Shown: positions 1 to 6,970 of the stretch, in pieces | Numbering within the stretch: position 1 is the stretch's first letter | How the letters are laid out: the number at the start of each line of letters is the position of its first letter | Source of the DNA: Nitrospirota bacterium | GTDB taxonomy: Bacteria; Nitrospirota; Thermodesulfovibrionia; Thermodesulfovibrionales; JdFR-85 | Direction of reading: 5' to 3' | Assembly: GCA_015485235.1 (NCBI GenBank) | Contig: WFTX01000124.1 | Span: 1 to 10,235, forward strand | DNA: 10,235 nt | Notes under the pieces: generated by a model | Told to the model about the DNA's origin: nothing | What the model saw: only the letters and a program-made list of their open reading frames with translations | Databases searched by the model: none | Position numbers and translations under genes: made by a program

Positions 1-449
1 AAAAGAAGGGTTTTTTTGTAACATTTCATACCGGCTATGACATCGCCTTCCCCGGAAACACAAACGGAGACGTGGAGCGCCTGAGAAGGCTGGCTGAAGC
101 CATGCCTGGTCTCACGATAGTGGCCACCCACCTTGGAGGATGGAGGCAGTGGGACCGTATCCAGATTCTGAAGGGATTTGACAACATCTATACGGAGATA
201 TCTATGACCCTTTCGGAGATGGATGATTCCAGGTTCATTAAACTCCTCTCAAACTTCAGGGAAGACAATATCCTCTTCGGGACTGACAGCCCCTGGACAG
301 ACCAGTCCGAGATGGTCCGTAGGGTCATGGGCCTCCCCATCCCGGAGGATTTCGTGGAAAGGATACTGTTTAAAAATGCAGAGGAGTTTCTTCAGCGTTT
401 CGGATATCCCAGTAATACCAGAGGAGAGACGGGTGGAGGCGATGAGTAA
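1..449 (+). CDS. Amidohydrolase-2 family metal-dependent hydrolase, C-terminal part (5' truncated)
   Basis: The reading frame is open from base 3 to the TAA at 447-449 and gives 148 visible residues. The gene begins before the window, and the GTG at base 72 is an internal codon. The fragment has the C-terminal features of the amidohydrolase-2 (PF04909) TIM-barrel family: HTGYD near visible residues 9-13, THLGG at 42-46 (a strand-end His) and FGTDSPW at 92-98, whose Asp95 matches the conserved late catalytic or metal-binding Asp. The helix with FKNAEEFL near the end is typical of the family's closing segment. Members hydrolyse or decarboxylate diverse substrates (ACMSD, 2-pyrone-4,6-dicarboxylate lactonase, isomerases), so the substrate cannot be named from this fragment. 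It is convergent with paaK1 and separated from it by 158 bp, so it probably belongs to a different transcription unit from the minus-strand genes. Confidence 0.85.
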   Translation, partial: KKGFFVTFHTGYDIAFPGNTNGDVERLRRLAEAMPGLTIVATHLGGWRQWDRIQILKGFDNIYTEISMTLSEMDDSRFIKLLSNFREDNILFGTDSPWTDQSEMVRRVMGLPIPEDFVERILFKNAEEFLQRFGYPSNTRGETGGGDE

Positions 450-607
450 TCCCCATTTGAGCAATACATCATTGTCAAAACACCAACTACCTGTCTTCCA
501 TCCATTGGCTAAAACCCCTTTCTCATTTTCTGGATTAGTATCTATTGCCTGTAATGGGGTTACGAAACGCCTTCACCCGTCCATACCTTAAGCATCACTC
601 ACTGAAG

Positions 608-1906
608 TCAGAGTTTCCTCCTGTCTATCACCCTCTTTGCCTTGCCTTCGAACCTCTCAAGGGTCTTCTTTTCAACTAACTTCACCCCCACGGTAATTCC
701 GAGTTCCGAGGCTAGTCTCTTCTTTATCTTCTCGATCAACTGGCTCTGCTTTTTCATCTCATCAAAGAATATCTCCTCGGAGACCTCGACAAGGACGGTC
801 GCCTGGTCAAGGGCCCCCTCACGCTCTACAACGATCTGGTAATGGGGCTCTGTCCCCTCGATCTCAAAGAGGACTGCCTCTATCTGGGAGGGAAAGACAT
901 TCACCCCCCGAATTATGAGCATGTCATCGGTTCTCCCCATCACGCGGTGCATCCTCATCAATGTCCTTCCACAGGGACAGGGCTCAGGGATAAGACGGGT
1001 CAGATCCCTCGTCCGGAAGCGTATCATGGGGAAGGCCTCTTTCGTGAGGGTCGTAACCACCAGTTCACCCACCTCACCCGGCTCAACAGGCTCGAGGGTT
1101 TCAGGATTTATTACTTCTACGAAGAAATGGTCCTCGTTTATATGAAGCCACTTCCGTTCCAGACACTCCCCAGCGATTCCCGGGCCCATTATCTCACTCA
1201 GGCCGTAATTGTCTGTGGCTATTATCTTCAGTTTTTCCTGAAGCTCCTCCCGCATCCCCTCTGACCAGGGCTCGGCACCAAAGAGCCCGTACTTCAGAGA
1301 AAGGGCGTTTACATTTATGCCCATCTCATACATGGTATCGGCAATCAGCATCGCATAACTGGGGGTGCATACAAGGGCGGTGGTCTTGAAGTCCTGCATT
1401 ATCTTTATCTGTCTCTTCGTATTCCCGCTTGATATGGGAATGACCGAGGCCCCTATCCTTTCGGCCCCATAATGCAGTCCGAAGCCTCCGGTGAAGAGGC
1501 CATATCCGAAGGAGATCTGGACAACATCATCCTTCGTAACCCCACCGGCAGTAAGCACCCTTGCAACAAGGTTGGACCATGTCTTTATGTCATTCTTTGT
1601 ATATCCCACCACTGTGGACATTCCCGTGGTACCTGAAGAGGCATGAATCCTGACTACTTCCCTCAGGGGCACGGCAAAGAGGCCGTAGGGATAGTTTTCC
1701 CTGAGGTCATCCTTTGTGGTAAAGGGCAGTCTTCTCAGGTCATCAACTGACTGGATCTCATCCAGATCAATACCCAGTTCGTCAAAACTCTTTCTGTAGA
1801 AGGGGACATTCATATAGACCCTTCTGAGGGTTGCTTCAAGCCTCTCAAGCTGGAGCTGCTCAAGCTCCTCCCTCGCCATACACTCCCTTTCTTCCTCCCA
1901 ATACAT
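608..1906 (-). CDS. paaK: Phenylacetate-CoA ligase family protein (paralogue 1, altered P-loop)
   Basis: This 432-residue ANL-superfamily adenylating enzyme belongs to the AMP-forming phenylacetate-CoA ligase family (ATP + arylacetate + CoA to arylacetyl-CoA + AMP + PPi; cytosolic). Visible motifs are the P-loop ASSGTTG at residues 89-95, YGLSE (234-238), RTRD (298-301), the hinge GRTDDMLIIRGVNVFP (324-339) and GKAKRVID near the C-terminus, with the expected acyl-adenylation lysine at 422. The length is normal for PaaK. An upstream in-frame ATG at 1921 exists, but it sits against the AGGAGGT ribosome site. The ATG at 1906 lies 5 nt after that site and matches the start of the paralogue at 8971. 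It aligns end to end with that paralogue with one single-residue gap. The oddity is that the P-loop continues with Met96-Ser97 where the paralogue has Lys-Pro, so the usual SSGTTGKP is lost. Everything else looks intact, so altered kinetics or substrate is more likely than a dead gene. It follows the livF end and a 375-bp non-coding region, so it probably has its own promoter. Confidence 0.92.
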   Translation of the reverse strand: MYWEEERECMAREELEQLQLERLEATLRRVYMNVPFYRKSFDELGIDLDEIQSVDDLRRLPFTTKDDLRENYPYGLFAVPLREVVRIHASSGTTGMSTVVGYTKNDIKTWSNLVARVLTAGGVTKDDVVQISFGYGLFTGGFGLHYGAERIGASVIPISSGNTKRQIKIMQDFKTTALVCTPSYAMLIADTMYEMGINVNALSLKYGLFGAEPWSEGMREELQEKLKIIATDNYGLSEIMGPGIAGECLERKWLHINEDHFFVEVINPETLEPVEPGEVGELVVTTLTKEAFPMIRFRTRDLTRLIPEPCPCGRTLMRMHRVMGRTDDMLIIRGVNVFPSQIEAVLFEIEGTEPHYQIVVEREGALDQATVLVEVSEEIFFDEMKKQSQLIEKIKKRLASELGITVGVKLVEKKTLERFEGKAKRVIDRRKL

Positions 1907-1911
1907 GGCTG

Positions 1912-1918
1912 ACCTCCT
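1912..1918 (-). promoter_or_regulatory. Ribosome binding site that decides the paaK1 start
   Basis: On the minus strand AGGAGGT ends 5 nt before the ATG at 1906, an ideal Shine-Dalgarno distance. The upstream ATG at 1921 would place codons 2-4 inside this site and has no comparable site of its own, so the shorter start is preferred. Confidence 0.75.
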
Positions 1919-2000
1919 CATGTTTTAAGGCTAAGGTTACGGTTGAGATACCCTGAAGGCAGCGGGAAGACTCACGGGGCATCCTCTGCCTCTGTAATTA

Positions 2001-2031
2001 TCCGGGGGTATGCTCTGAATTTTTTCATTAT
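2001..2031. repeat. Left arm of 31-bp inverted repeat
   Basis: This is the reverse complement of 2185-2215 except at position 2010. Read outward on the minus strand it contains an ATG followed by codons for KKFRAYPR, the counterpart of KKFRAHPR in the right arm. Confidence 0.85.
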
Positions 2032-2091
2032 CAACACCTGATCGTTCATGAAAGCGCATCCCTGTGTCGGCCCGGCGGAAACCGTCCGGTC

Positions 2092-2167
2092 TTCTCTACT
2101 CAAAAACCCCTTTTTACAACTGATCAAGCATGTTAAGGCGCTGTCCATAACAGACTTTCTCTACTCA
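2092..2167. repeat. Paired 11-bp direct repeat inside the inverted-repeat element
   Basis: TTCTCTACTCA occurs at 2092-2102 and again at 2157-2167, exactly 65 bp apart. Each copy is preceded at some distance by a CTGATC-N3-CATG motif (2038-2050 and 2120-2132) followed by GCGC. The interior therefore looks like two diverged copies of one module, the first carrying an extra GC hairpin. Confidence 0.6.
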
Positions 2168-2184
2168 GACACGACCGGAGCTTC

Positions 2185-2215
2185 ATAATGAAAAAATTCA
2201 GAGCACACCCCCGGA
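2185..2215. repeat. Right arm of 31-bp inverted repeat
   Basis: This is the reverse complement of 2001-2031 except at position 2206. It lies about 67 nt beyond the livF stop codon, on the far side of the candidate livF terminator hairpin. Confidence 0.85.
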
Positions 2216-2237
2216 AGCGCACCGTAAAGAAGACACC

Positions 2238-2253
2238 CTGCGGCAAACCGCAG
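2238..2253 (-). terminator. Candidate terminator hairpin after livF
   Basis: Read on the minus strand, CTGCGG, a 4-nt loop and CCGCAG form a perfect 6-bp GC-rich stem about 28 nt past the livF stop. It is followed by a pyrimidine-rich stretch (TGTCTTCTTT) rather than a clean U-run. This is the natural end point for the liv transcription unit, but intrinsic termination would be weak. Confidence 0.45.
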
Positions 2254-2281
2254 TGTATCTTCGAAGGATTAAGCAACCGGT

Positions 2282-3013
2282 TCACACCTCCACATCCAGA
2301 TCCTTCCCGAGATATGCCCTCTGGACATCCCTGTTGGCAAGAAGATCCTCGGCATCTCCCTGGAGTATGATCCGGCCTGTCTCAAGAACATATCCCCTGT
2401 CTGCAATCCCGAGGGCGGCCCTTGCGTTCTGCTCAACAAGTAAAACGGTCTTGCCTTCATCTCTCAACTTCTCTATTATAGAGAAAATATCCTTCACAAT
2501 CAGGGGGGCAAGCCCCATTGATGGTTCATCCATCATGATCAGCGAGGGTCTGGACATGAGCGCCCTCCCTATGGCAAGCATCTGTTGCTCACCACCGGAG
2601 AGGGTTCCGGCAAACTGGTCCTTTCGTTCCCTCAGTATGGGAAAAAGGGAATAGACATGTTCAAGTTCCTCCATAAGTGCATTCCTCCCCTCCTTTTTCT
2701 GGAGAGGAACACCGCCGAGGATGAGGTTTTCCTCAACAGACATGGTCCTGAACACCTGACGGCCCTCAGGCACAAGGACAGCACCCATGAAAACCCTTTT
2801 TTCAGATGGAATCCCCATAAGGTCTTTTCCATCAAAAAGAACCTCCCCGGACCAGATTCTGAGAAGCCCGGCAAGTGTATTCAGAAGGGTGGTCTTCCCA
2901 GCCCCGTTAGCACCTATTATCGTAACCACCTCTCCCTGTTTGACATGGAGAGAGAGCTTTCTCAGCACCTTAAGCCTTCCATATCCTGACTCGAGGTTTC
3001 TAATCCTGAGCAT
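2282..3013 (-). CDS. livF: Branched-chain-type amino acid ABC transporter ATP-binding protein LivF
   Basis: This is one of two ATPases that power the Liv (HAAT-family) importer at the cytoplasmic face of the membrane. The 243-residue protein is a single ABC domain: Walker A GANGAGKT at 34-41, Q-loop Gln86 in PEGRQVF, signature LSGGE at 138-142 and Walker B LIMMDE at 158-163. The switch position reads VEQN instead of VEHN, which is usual for LivF and separates it from LivG. The length is normal (about 235-245). The ATG at 3013 lies inside the end of livG (14-nt overlap), with a GGGAGAGG ribosome site just upstream, so translation is probably coupled. It is the last gene of the livKHMGF operon. 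Confidence 0.95.
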   Translation of the reverse strand: MLRIRNLESGYGRLKVLRKLSLHVKQGEVVTIIGANGAGKTTLLNTLAGLLRIWSGEVLFDGKDLMGIPSEKRVFMGAVLVPEGRQVFRTMSVEENLILGGVPLQKKEGRNALMEELEHVYSLFPILRERKDQFAGTLSGGEQQMLAIGRALMSRPSLIMMDEPSMGLAPLIVKDIFSIIEKLRDEGKTVLLVEQNARAALGIADRGYVLETGRIILQGDAEDLLANRDVQRAYLGKDLDVEV

Positions 3014-3767
3014 CTTCCTCTCCCAGGTATACCCTTATCACTTCAGGGTCCTTCTGAACCCTTAAAGGCAGATCATCGGCGATCTTCTCCCCGTAACTAA
3101 GGACAAGTACCTCATCGGATATATTCATTACCAGACTCATATCGTGCTCAACCAGGAGGACAGTGATGCCCTGCTCCTTGATCTTCCGGATTATTTCAGC
3201 CATCTGGACGGTCTCCCTCATGTTCAGGCCTGCGGCAGGCTCGTCAAGCAGGAGCAGTCTTGGGCCCACTGCAAGGGCCCTCGCTATCTCCAGAATCCTC
3301 TGCTGTCCGTAGGGAAGGCTTAATGCGTCATTATACATATAATCATCCAGTGAGAGAAATCCCAGCACTTCACAGGCCCTCTCCATCAACCGCCGCTCCT
3401 CTTTCCAGGTCCAGGGGAGGTTGAGCATGCCTGCAAGGAAACCCGCCTTCCCATGGATATGGCATCCTATCATCACATTCTCAAGCACCGTCATACCAGG
3501 GAACAGCCTTATGTGCTGAAATGTCCTGGCGATACCCATCCCTGCAATCCTGTGGGGAGGAAGTCCAGTTATCTCCCTGTCCTCAAGCATTACCTTTCCG
3601 GAATCTGGCCGCAATGTCCCGGAGATAAGGTTGAAAAGGGTGGTCTTCCCGGCCCCGTTAGGCCCTATCACCGCCTTTATCATCCCCTCACGGACGGTGA
3701 AACTCACATCCTTCACCGCCTGCACCCCTCCGAAACTTCTGTTGAGGTCCTCAACCTGGAGAATCAA
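3000..3767 (-). CDS. livG: Branched-chain-type amino acid ABC transporter ATP-binding protein LivG
   Basis: This is the second ATPase of the Liv importer, 255 residues. Visible motifs are Walker A GPNGAGKT at 35-42, Q-loop Gln84 in ARTFQHIRLF, a degenerate signature LSLPYGQQ at 149-156 (LivG proteins typically have a YGQQR-type signature rather than LSGGQ), Walker B LLLLDE at 171-176 and the H-loop His208 in VEHD. The C-terminal tail carries the LivG-type segment ending in VYLGEE. The start is a TTG at 3767: an AAGGAGG site lies 7 nt upstream and no suitable ATG precedes the Walker A region. The TTGA sequence overlaps the livM stop by 4 nt, so translation is coupled to livM. Confidence 0.95.
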   Translation of the reverse strand: MILQVEDLNRSFGGVQAVKDVSFTVREGMIKAVIGPNGAGKTTLFNLISGTLRPDSGKVMLEDREITGLPPHRIAGMGIARTFQHIRLFPGMTVLENVMIGCHIHGKAGFLAGMLNLPWTWKEERRLMERACEVLGFLSLDDYMYNDALSLPYGQQRILEIARALAVGPRLLLLDEPAAGLNMRETVQMAEIIRKIKEQGITVLLVEHDMSLVMNISDEVLVLSYGEKIADDLPLRVQKDPEVIRVYLGEEDAQD

Positions 3768-4843
3768 CCCCGGGCCTCCTTCTCGCCCCTGACGAGCCCC
3801 ATTATCCTTGAGAAAAATTCTCTTCTCAGAGGCCCTTCAGGTGCAAACAGCATTATCACGATGAGGATCCCACCGAATACAGCATCGTCGTAGCTCCCGA
3901 AATACCCCCTCAGGGACAGAAAGTTAAGGCCAAGCCCCATGACAAGGGCCCCCCAGATATTCGCCATGCCTCCTATGGCAACTATTGCAACATACCTGAC
4001 CGATTTCATCACCGATGCCTCGGAAGGCCCGATCCCACCATTATAATGCGTGAGAAAGACGCCTGCCACAGCTGCATAGACTGCACTCAGAATAAAGGTC
4101 CTGAGCTTATATCCCGAAGTATCAACCCCCATGGCATTCGCAGCGTCCTCGGCACCATGAATCGCCCTCAGTGCCCTTCCGACCCTGGAGTTGACCAGGT
4201 TTATCAGAAACAGCACCCCGATCAAAAGGAGTCCCCACGCAATATAATAGTTCATCACCCTTTCGGACATGTCCCCACTCACCCGGAGCGGACCTATTAT
4301 TCCGAAGGGTGGAACATCGGAGATCCCATCGGCCTCACCGAAAAGTGGTGTACCCAGCACAACACGGTAGATTATTATCCCGAATCCCAGCGTGGCCATG
4401 GCAAGATAATGCCCCTTCAGTTTCAGGACGGGTATTCCTATCAGATAGGCAGCAACTATTGTGAAGAGAACCGCAAAGATCCCGGCATATATGGGCCTTA
4501 CACTCATGATATCAGTCCCGTAGAGGTCCTGCCACCTCGAAAACATACCGAGCATATCCATGATCTTCATGACAGGCAGGTCTGCATAAGGCAGAAGGTT
4601 GAAGGTCGTAAGGACCGCCGTTATATACCCGCCCATGGCAAAGAAACCGGCATGGCCGAGGGAGATCTGTCCGGCATAGCCCATAAGTATACAGAGCCCC
4701 ACAATCAGTATGGAGTAATAGACTGACATCGTTATCTGGGTAAGAAAGTATTCCTTGCCTGACGTCTTCAATACGACCTGCAGTATAAATACCAGGATTG
4801 CAAGAAGCCCTACTGGCAGATATCCGGCAACATTCCTTCTCAT
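3764..4843 (-). CDS. livM: Branched-chain-type amino acid ABC transporter permease LivM
   Basis: This is an inner-membrane permease subunit, 359 residues, very hydrophobic, with about eight or more predicted membrane segments. Family marks are GYAGQISLGHAGFFAMGGY near residues 54-72 and the cytoplasmic coupling loop RALRAIHGAEDAANAMGVD (EAA-like), which contacts the ATPases. A polar insertion (around PYADLPVMKIMDMLGMFSRW) follows the third hydrophobic segment and makes the protein somewhat longer than short LivM proteins of about 320 residues. The start is the ATG at 4843, preceded by AAGGAG at 5-nt spacing; a TTG one codon upstream is in frame but less likely. The TGATG junction means the livH stop and livM start share one base. 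Confidence 0.94.
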   Translation of the reverse strand: MRRNVAGYLPVGLLAILVFILQVVLKTSGKEYFLTQITMSVYYSILIVGLCILMGYAGQISLGHAGFFAMGGYITAVLTTFNLLPYADLPVMKIMDMLGMFSRWQDLYGTDIMSVRPIYAGIFAVLFTIVAAYLIGIPVLKLKGHYLAMATLGFGIIIYRVVLGTPLFGEADGISDVPPFGIIGPLRVSGDMSERVMNYYIAWGLLLIGVLFLINLVNSRVGRALRAIHGAEDAANAMGVDTSGYKLRTFILSAVYAAVAGVFLTHYNGGIGPSEASVMKSVRYVAIVAIGGMANIWGALVMGLGLNFLSLRGYFGSYDDAVFGGILIVIMLFAPEGPLRREFFSRIMGLVRGEKEARG

Positions 4844-5733
4844 CAAAACTCCTTAAGCGCCATCACGTCGGATTTACCGAAAAGTCCGCTTGGTTTAAGA
4901 AAGAGTATCAGCAACAGGATGGCTATAGCGATTGCGTCCTTGTACGCTGCAGGCAACACCCAGATACTGAAGGATTCAAGTATCCCCAGGATGAGTCCTC
5001 CCACAACTGCCCCGACGCTGCTCCCGAGACCTCCCAGAATGGCAACGGTAAACCCCTTTATGGCAAGGCCCGTCCCGATATTATACTGGGTGTATGTTAT
5101 GGGTGAGACCACACAGCCTGCCACGGCTCCGATCCCGGCACTCAGGACGAAGGAGAGAGTGACCATGTTCCCGGTACTGATACCGCAAAGGAGGGCGGCA
5201 TTCCTGTTGTCAGAAGTGGCCCTCATCTTTCTCCCAACCATCGTATACCGGAAAAAGAGGCTGAGGCCGGCCACCATTACCGAGCAGACACCCACTGTCC
5301 AGAGGACCTGGGGCGAGACCCTCACGCCTCCGAAAGACAGGGATGTAATCTCGTTGCCCGTGAAGTAGGGAAGCGCCCTTACACTCTCTCCCCATATATG
5401 AAGAGCCACCTCTCTGATCAGGATTGAAAGCCCTATCGTTATTATTATCATCCTGAGGACCGAAGGAGAACGGAGCCAACGGATGAATATGATATCCATC
5501 AGTGCCCCTGTTATCATTGTTATTATTACAGCACCAAGGATAGCAAGCGGAAGGGGAAGGAAGGCATTGAACGACACCGCTATCATGCCACCGAGCATCA
5601 CGAACTCGCCCTGGGCAAAGTTTATAATACCGGTGGTGTTATAAATGATATTGAATCCTATGGCGACAATCGCATAGATTATCCCATAGGTAAGCCCTGC
5701 AACAATATACTGAAGTAGAAGTTCCAGGCTCAT
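4843..5733 (-). CDS. livH: Branched-chain-type amino acid ABC transporter permease LivH
   Basis: This is the partner permease of LivM, 296 residues, almost entirely hydrophobic. It begins with the LivH-type N-terminal helix and the conserved GIINFAQGEFVMLGG stretch, and has an EAA-like coupling loop RKMRATSDNRNAALLCGIS. It forms the membrane channel for substrate delivered by LivK. The start is uncertain: the ATG at 5733 gives the usual MSLELL-type LivH N-terminus, and an in-frame GTG at 5742 would add three residues. Neither has a recognisable Shine-Dalgarno sequence, because the space upstream is taken by a perfect 14-bp hairpin (5749-5781). An ATG-TGA start-stop pair overlaps the GTG. Expression may therefore depend on ribosomes arriving from livK or on the hairpin. 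Confidence 0.93.
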   Translation of the reverse strand: MSLELLLQYIVAGLTYGIIYAIVAIGFNIIYNTTGIINFAQGEFVMLGGMIAVSFNAFLPLPLAILGAVIITMITGALMDIIFIRWLRSPSVLRMIIITIGLSILIREVALHIWGESVRALPYFTGNEITSLSFGGVRVSPQVLWTVGVCSVMVAGLSLFFRYTMVGRKMRATSDNRNAALLCGISTGNMVTLSFVLSAGIGAVAGCVVSPITYTQYNIGTGLAIKGFTVAILGGLGSSVGAVVGGLILGILESFSIWVLPAAYKDAIAIAILLLILFLKPSGLFGKSDVMALKEF

Positions 5734-5748
5734 AATATTCACATGATA

Positions 5749-5781
5749 CCGGGAGTATCCCCGGAGAGGGGATACTCCCGG
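5749..5781 (-). promoter_or_regulatory. Perfect 14-bp intercistronic hairpin between livK and livH
   Basis: CCGGGAGTATCCCC (5749-5762) pairs without mismatch with 5768-5781 around a 5-nt loop. On the minus strand it begins about 21 nt after the livK stop and ends 15 nt before the livH ATG. No U-run follows, so it is unlikely to be a full intrinsic terminator. Its place directly after the binding-protein gene fits an mRNA-stabilising or partial read-through element that keeps LivK in excess over the membrane subunits, as known for other binding-protein transport operons (for example the malE-malF intergenic repeats). The function here is inferred. Confidence 0.7.
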
Positions 5782-5802
5782 AAGGTTTAAGTGACCTTTG
5801 GA

Positions 5803-6945
5803 TTACTCTTCAAGAAGGGTAAACTTGCCGTTCTTGACGGTAAGCATGGCAAAGGAGTCCATGTCAAGACCGTTGTGGTCTGTAGGGGAGAAGTTGAATA
5901 TACCTCCCGTCCCGACAAAGCCTTTCATATTCTCTATGGCATCCCTCACCTTTTCTTTGTCAAGGCCGGCCTCCTTAATCGCCCTCACAAGTATCATGAA
6001 GGCATCATAGGCATGACCTCCGAAAGTGCTTACAGCTTCCTTATACCTTGACTCATAATCATTCTTGTATTTAAGGAGCACCTTCTTCTGAGGGTTTGAG
6101 TCGGGAAGGACGTCAGCAACCAGAAGCCTTCCGGCAGGGAAGATGATCCCCTCGGCAGCAGCTCCTGCAGCCTTTACATACTTGATGTTACCGAAGCCAT
6201 GGCTCTGGAAGAGCGGCACATTCAGCCCGATCTGTTTCATGTTCTTGGCAACTATGGACTGGGCCGGCACGATGGACCAGTTCACAACAGCCTCCACGTT
6301 TTTAGCCTTCAGCTTTGTGACAAGGGCGGTAAGGTCAGTGGCCTTCTTGTCATAGACCTCGCTGATGAGGATCTTGATCCCGTACTCGGGAGCGATCTTC
6401 TCAAGCTGTTTCTTGCCGGCCTTTCCGAACCCTGTATTCCCTACAACCACACCGATCTTCTTAATCCCCATCTTCTTCATCTGTTCGTATATCTTCCTGA
6501 CGGCAAAGCTGTCCTTCTGGGGTGTCTTGAAGACATACTTTGCAACGGGGTTGACGATCACCTCTGCAGCGGCACAGGAGAGAAGAATGGTCCTGCCCTT
6601 CTCTGCGATGTTCTTGATCTTCATTGTCTCACCCGATGTGGAAGGCCCTATTATTGCAAAGACCTTTTCCTCCTCAATCAACTGCTTCGCAAAGGAGATG
6701 GCCTTCTCGGGGTTTGCACCGGAGTCCTTGATGATGAGTTCTATCTTCTTTCCGTGTATCCCTCCCTTTGCGTTCACCTCTTCCGCAAGCATCTGAAGGG
6801 TCTTGGCCTCAGGTGACCCCAGGAATGATGCCGGCCCTGTCACGGCCAGTATCGCCCCCACCTTGATAGTATCACCTGCGAGGGCAGGCGATACAAGGAA
6901 TGCAAGAACCAGAATAGAAAGCAGAATAACCCTGAATACCCTCAT
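5803..6945 (-). CDS. livK: Periplasmic amino-acid (HAAT-type) substrate-binding protein LivK
   Basis: This exported solute-binding protein of the leucine/amide-urea family (Peripla_BP_6) has 380 residues. It starts with a clear signal peptide: basic MRVFR, a hydrophobic core, then SPALA with likely cleavage after Ala23. The mature protein opens with the typical DTIKVGAILAVTGP strand. The first ligand-loop region reads GPSTSGET at 100-107. The second, LLSCAAAE at 121-128, lacks the Ser-Pro-Ala/Gly-Thr pattern usual in leucine-type binders, so the ligand may not be a classical branched-chain amino acid. The start ATG has AAAGGAGG at 5-nt spacing. It is the first gene of livKHMGF, and the 279-bp region upstream carries promoter and operator candidates. 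Confidence 0.93.
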   Translation of the reverse strand: MRVFRVILLSILVLAFLVSPALAGDTIKVGAILAVTGPASFLGSPEAKTLQMLAEEVNAKGGIHGKKIELIIKDSGANPEKAISFAKQLIEEEKVFAIIGPSTSGETMKIKNIAEKGRTILLSCAAAEVIVNPVAKYVFKTPQKDSFAVRKIYEQMKKMGIKKIGVVVGNTGFGKAGKKQLEKIAPEYGIKILISEVYDKKATDLTALVTKLKAKNVEAVVNWSIVPAQSIVAKNMKQIGLNVPLFQSHGFGNIKYVKAAGAAAEGIIFPAGRLLVADVLPDSNPQKKVLLKYKNDYESRYKEAVSTFGGHAYDAFMILVRAIKEAGLDKEKVRDAIENMKGFVGTGGIFNFSPTDHNGLDMDSFAMLTVKNGKFTLLEE

Positions 6946-6970
6946 ACAAACCTCCTTTGACAGATATCAT

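Larger units (their letters stand above)
2001..2215. repeat. MITE-like element with 31-bp near-perfect terminal inverted repeats
   Basis: This fills most of the 375-bp gap between livF and paaK1. The left arm (2001-2031) and right arm (2185-2215) are reverse complements at 30 of 31 positions; the one mismatch pairs 2010 with 2206. The arms begin with a TCCGGGGG block and run into an A6/T6 tract and CATTAT. Symmetry continues weakly inward: 11 of the next 21 positions still match. The 153-bp interior holds no sizeable ORF. It does contain a GC hairpin at 2072-2089 and two degenerate direct-repeat copies. Short non-coding length plus long terminal inverted repeats resembles a miniature inverted-repeat transposable element or the remnant ends of one. 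No flanking target-site duplication is obvious, so mobility is inferred. An alternative is a large RNA or cruciform structure. Confidence 0.6.

Noticed and set aside
72..449. GTG at 72 as the start of a 125-residue protein
   Set aside because: The frame is open to the left edge and the preceding residues (including HTGYD) belong to the same amidohydrolase fold.
450..607. Bidirectional terminator in the convergent amidohydrolase-paaK1 gap
   Set aside because: Only distant short complementarities (CCCCATT at 451-457 with AATGGGG at 553-559; AACCCC with GGGGTT) were found, with no stem followed by a T-run.
842..1264. 140-codon plus-strand ORF antisense to paaK1
   Set aside because: It is a shadow frame of a strongly supported gene and has no homologous motif. 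The same applies to the other long antisense frames across liv, paaK2 and iorB.
1907..1921. ATG at 1921 as the paaK1 start
   Set aside because: It places codons 2-4 inside the AGGAGGT ribosome site of the ATG at 1906, and the paralogue begins at the equivalent of 1906.
2188..2370. 60-codon plus-strand ORF starting in the right inverted-repeat arm
   Set aside because: It is largely antisense to livF, its composition is low in hydrophobic structure, and it has no ribosome site; its start is explained by the inverted repeat.
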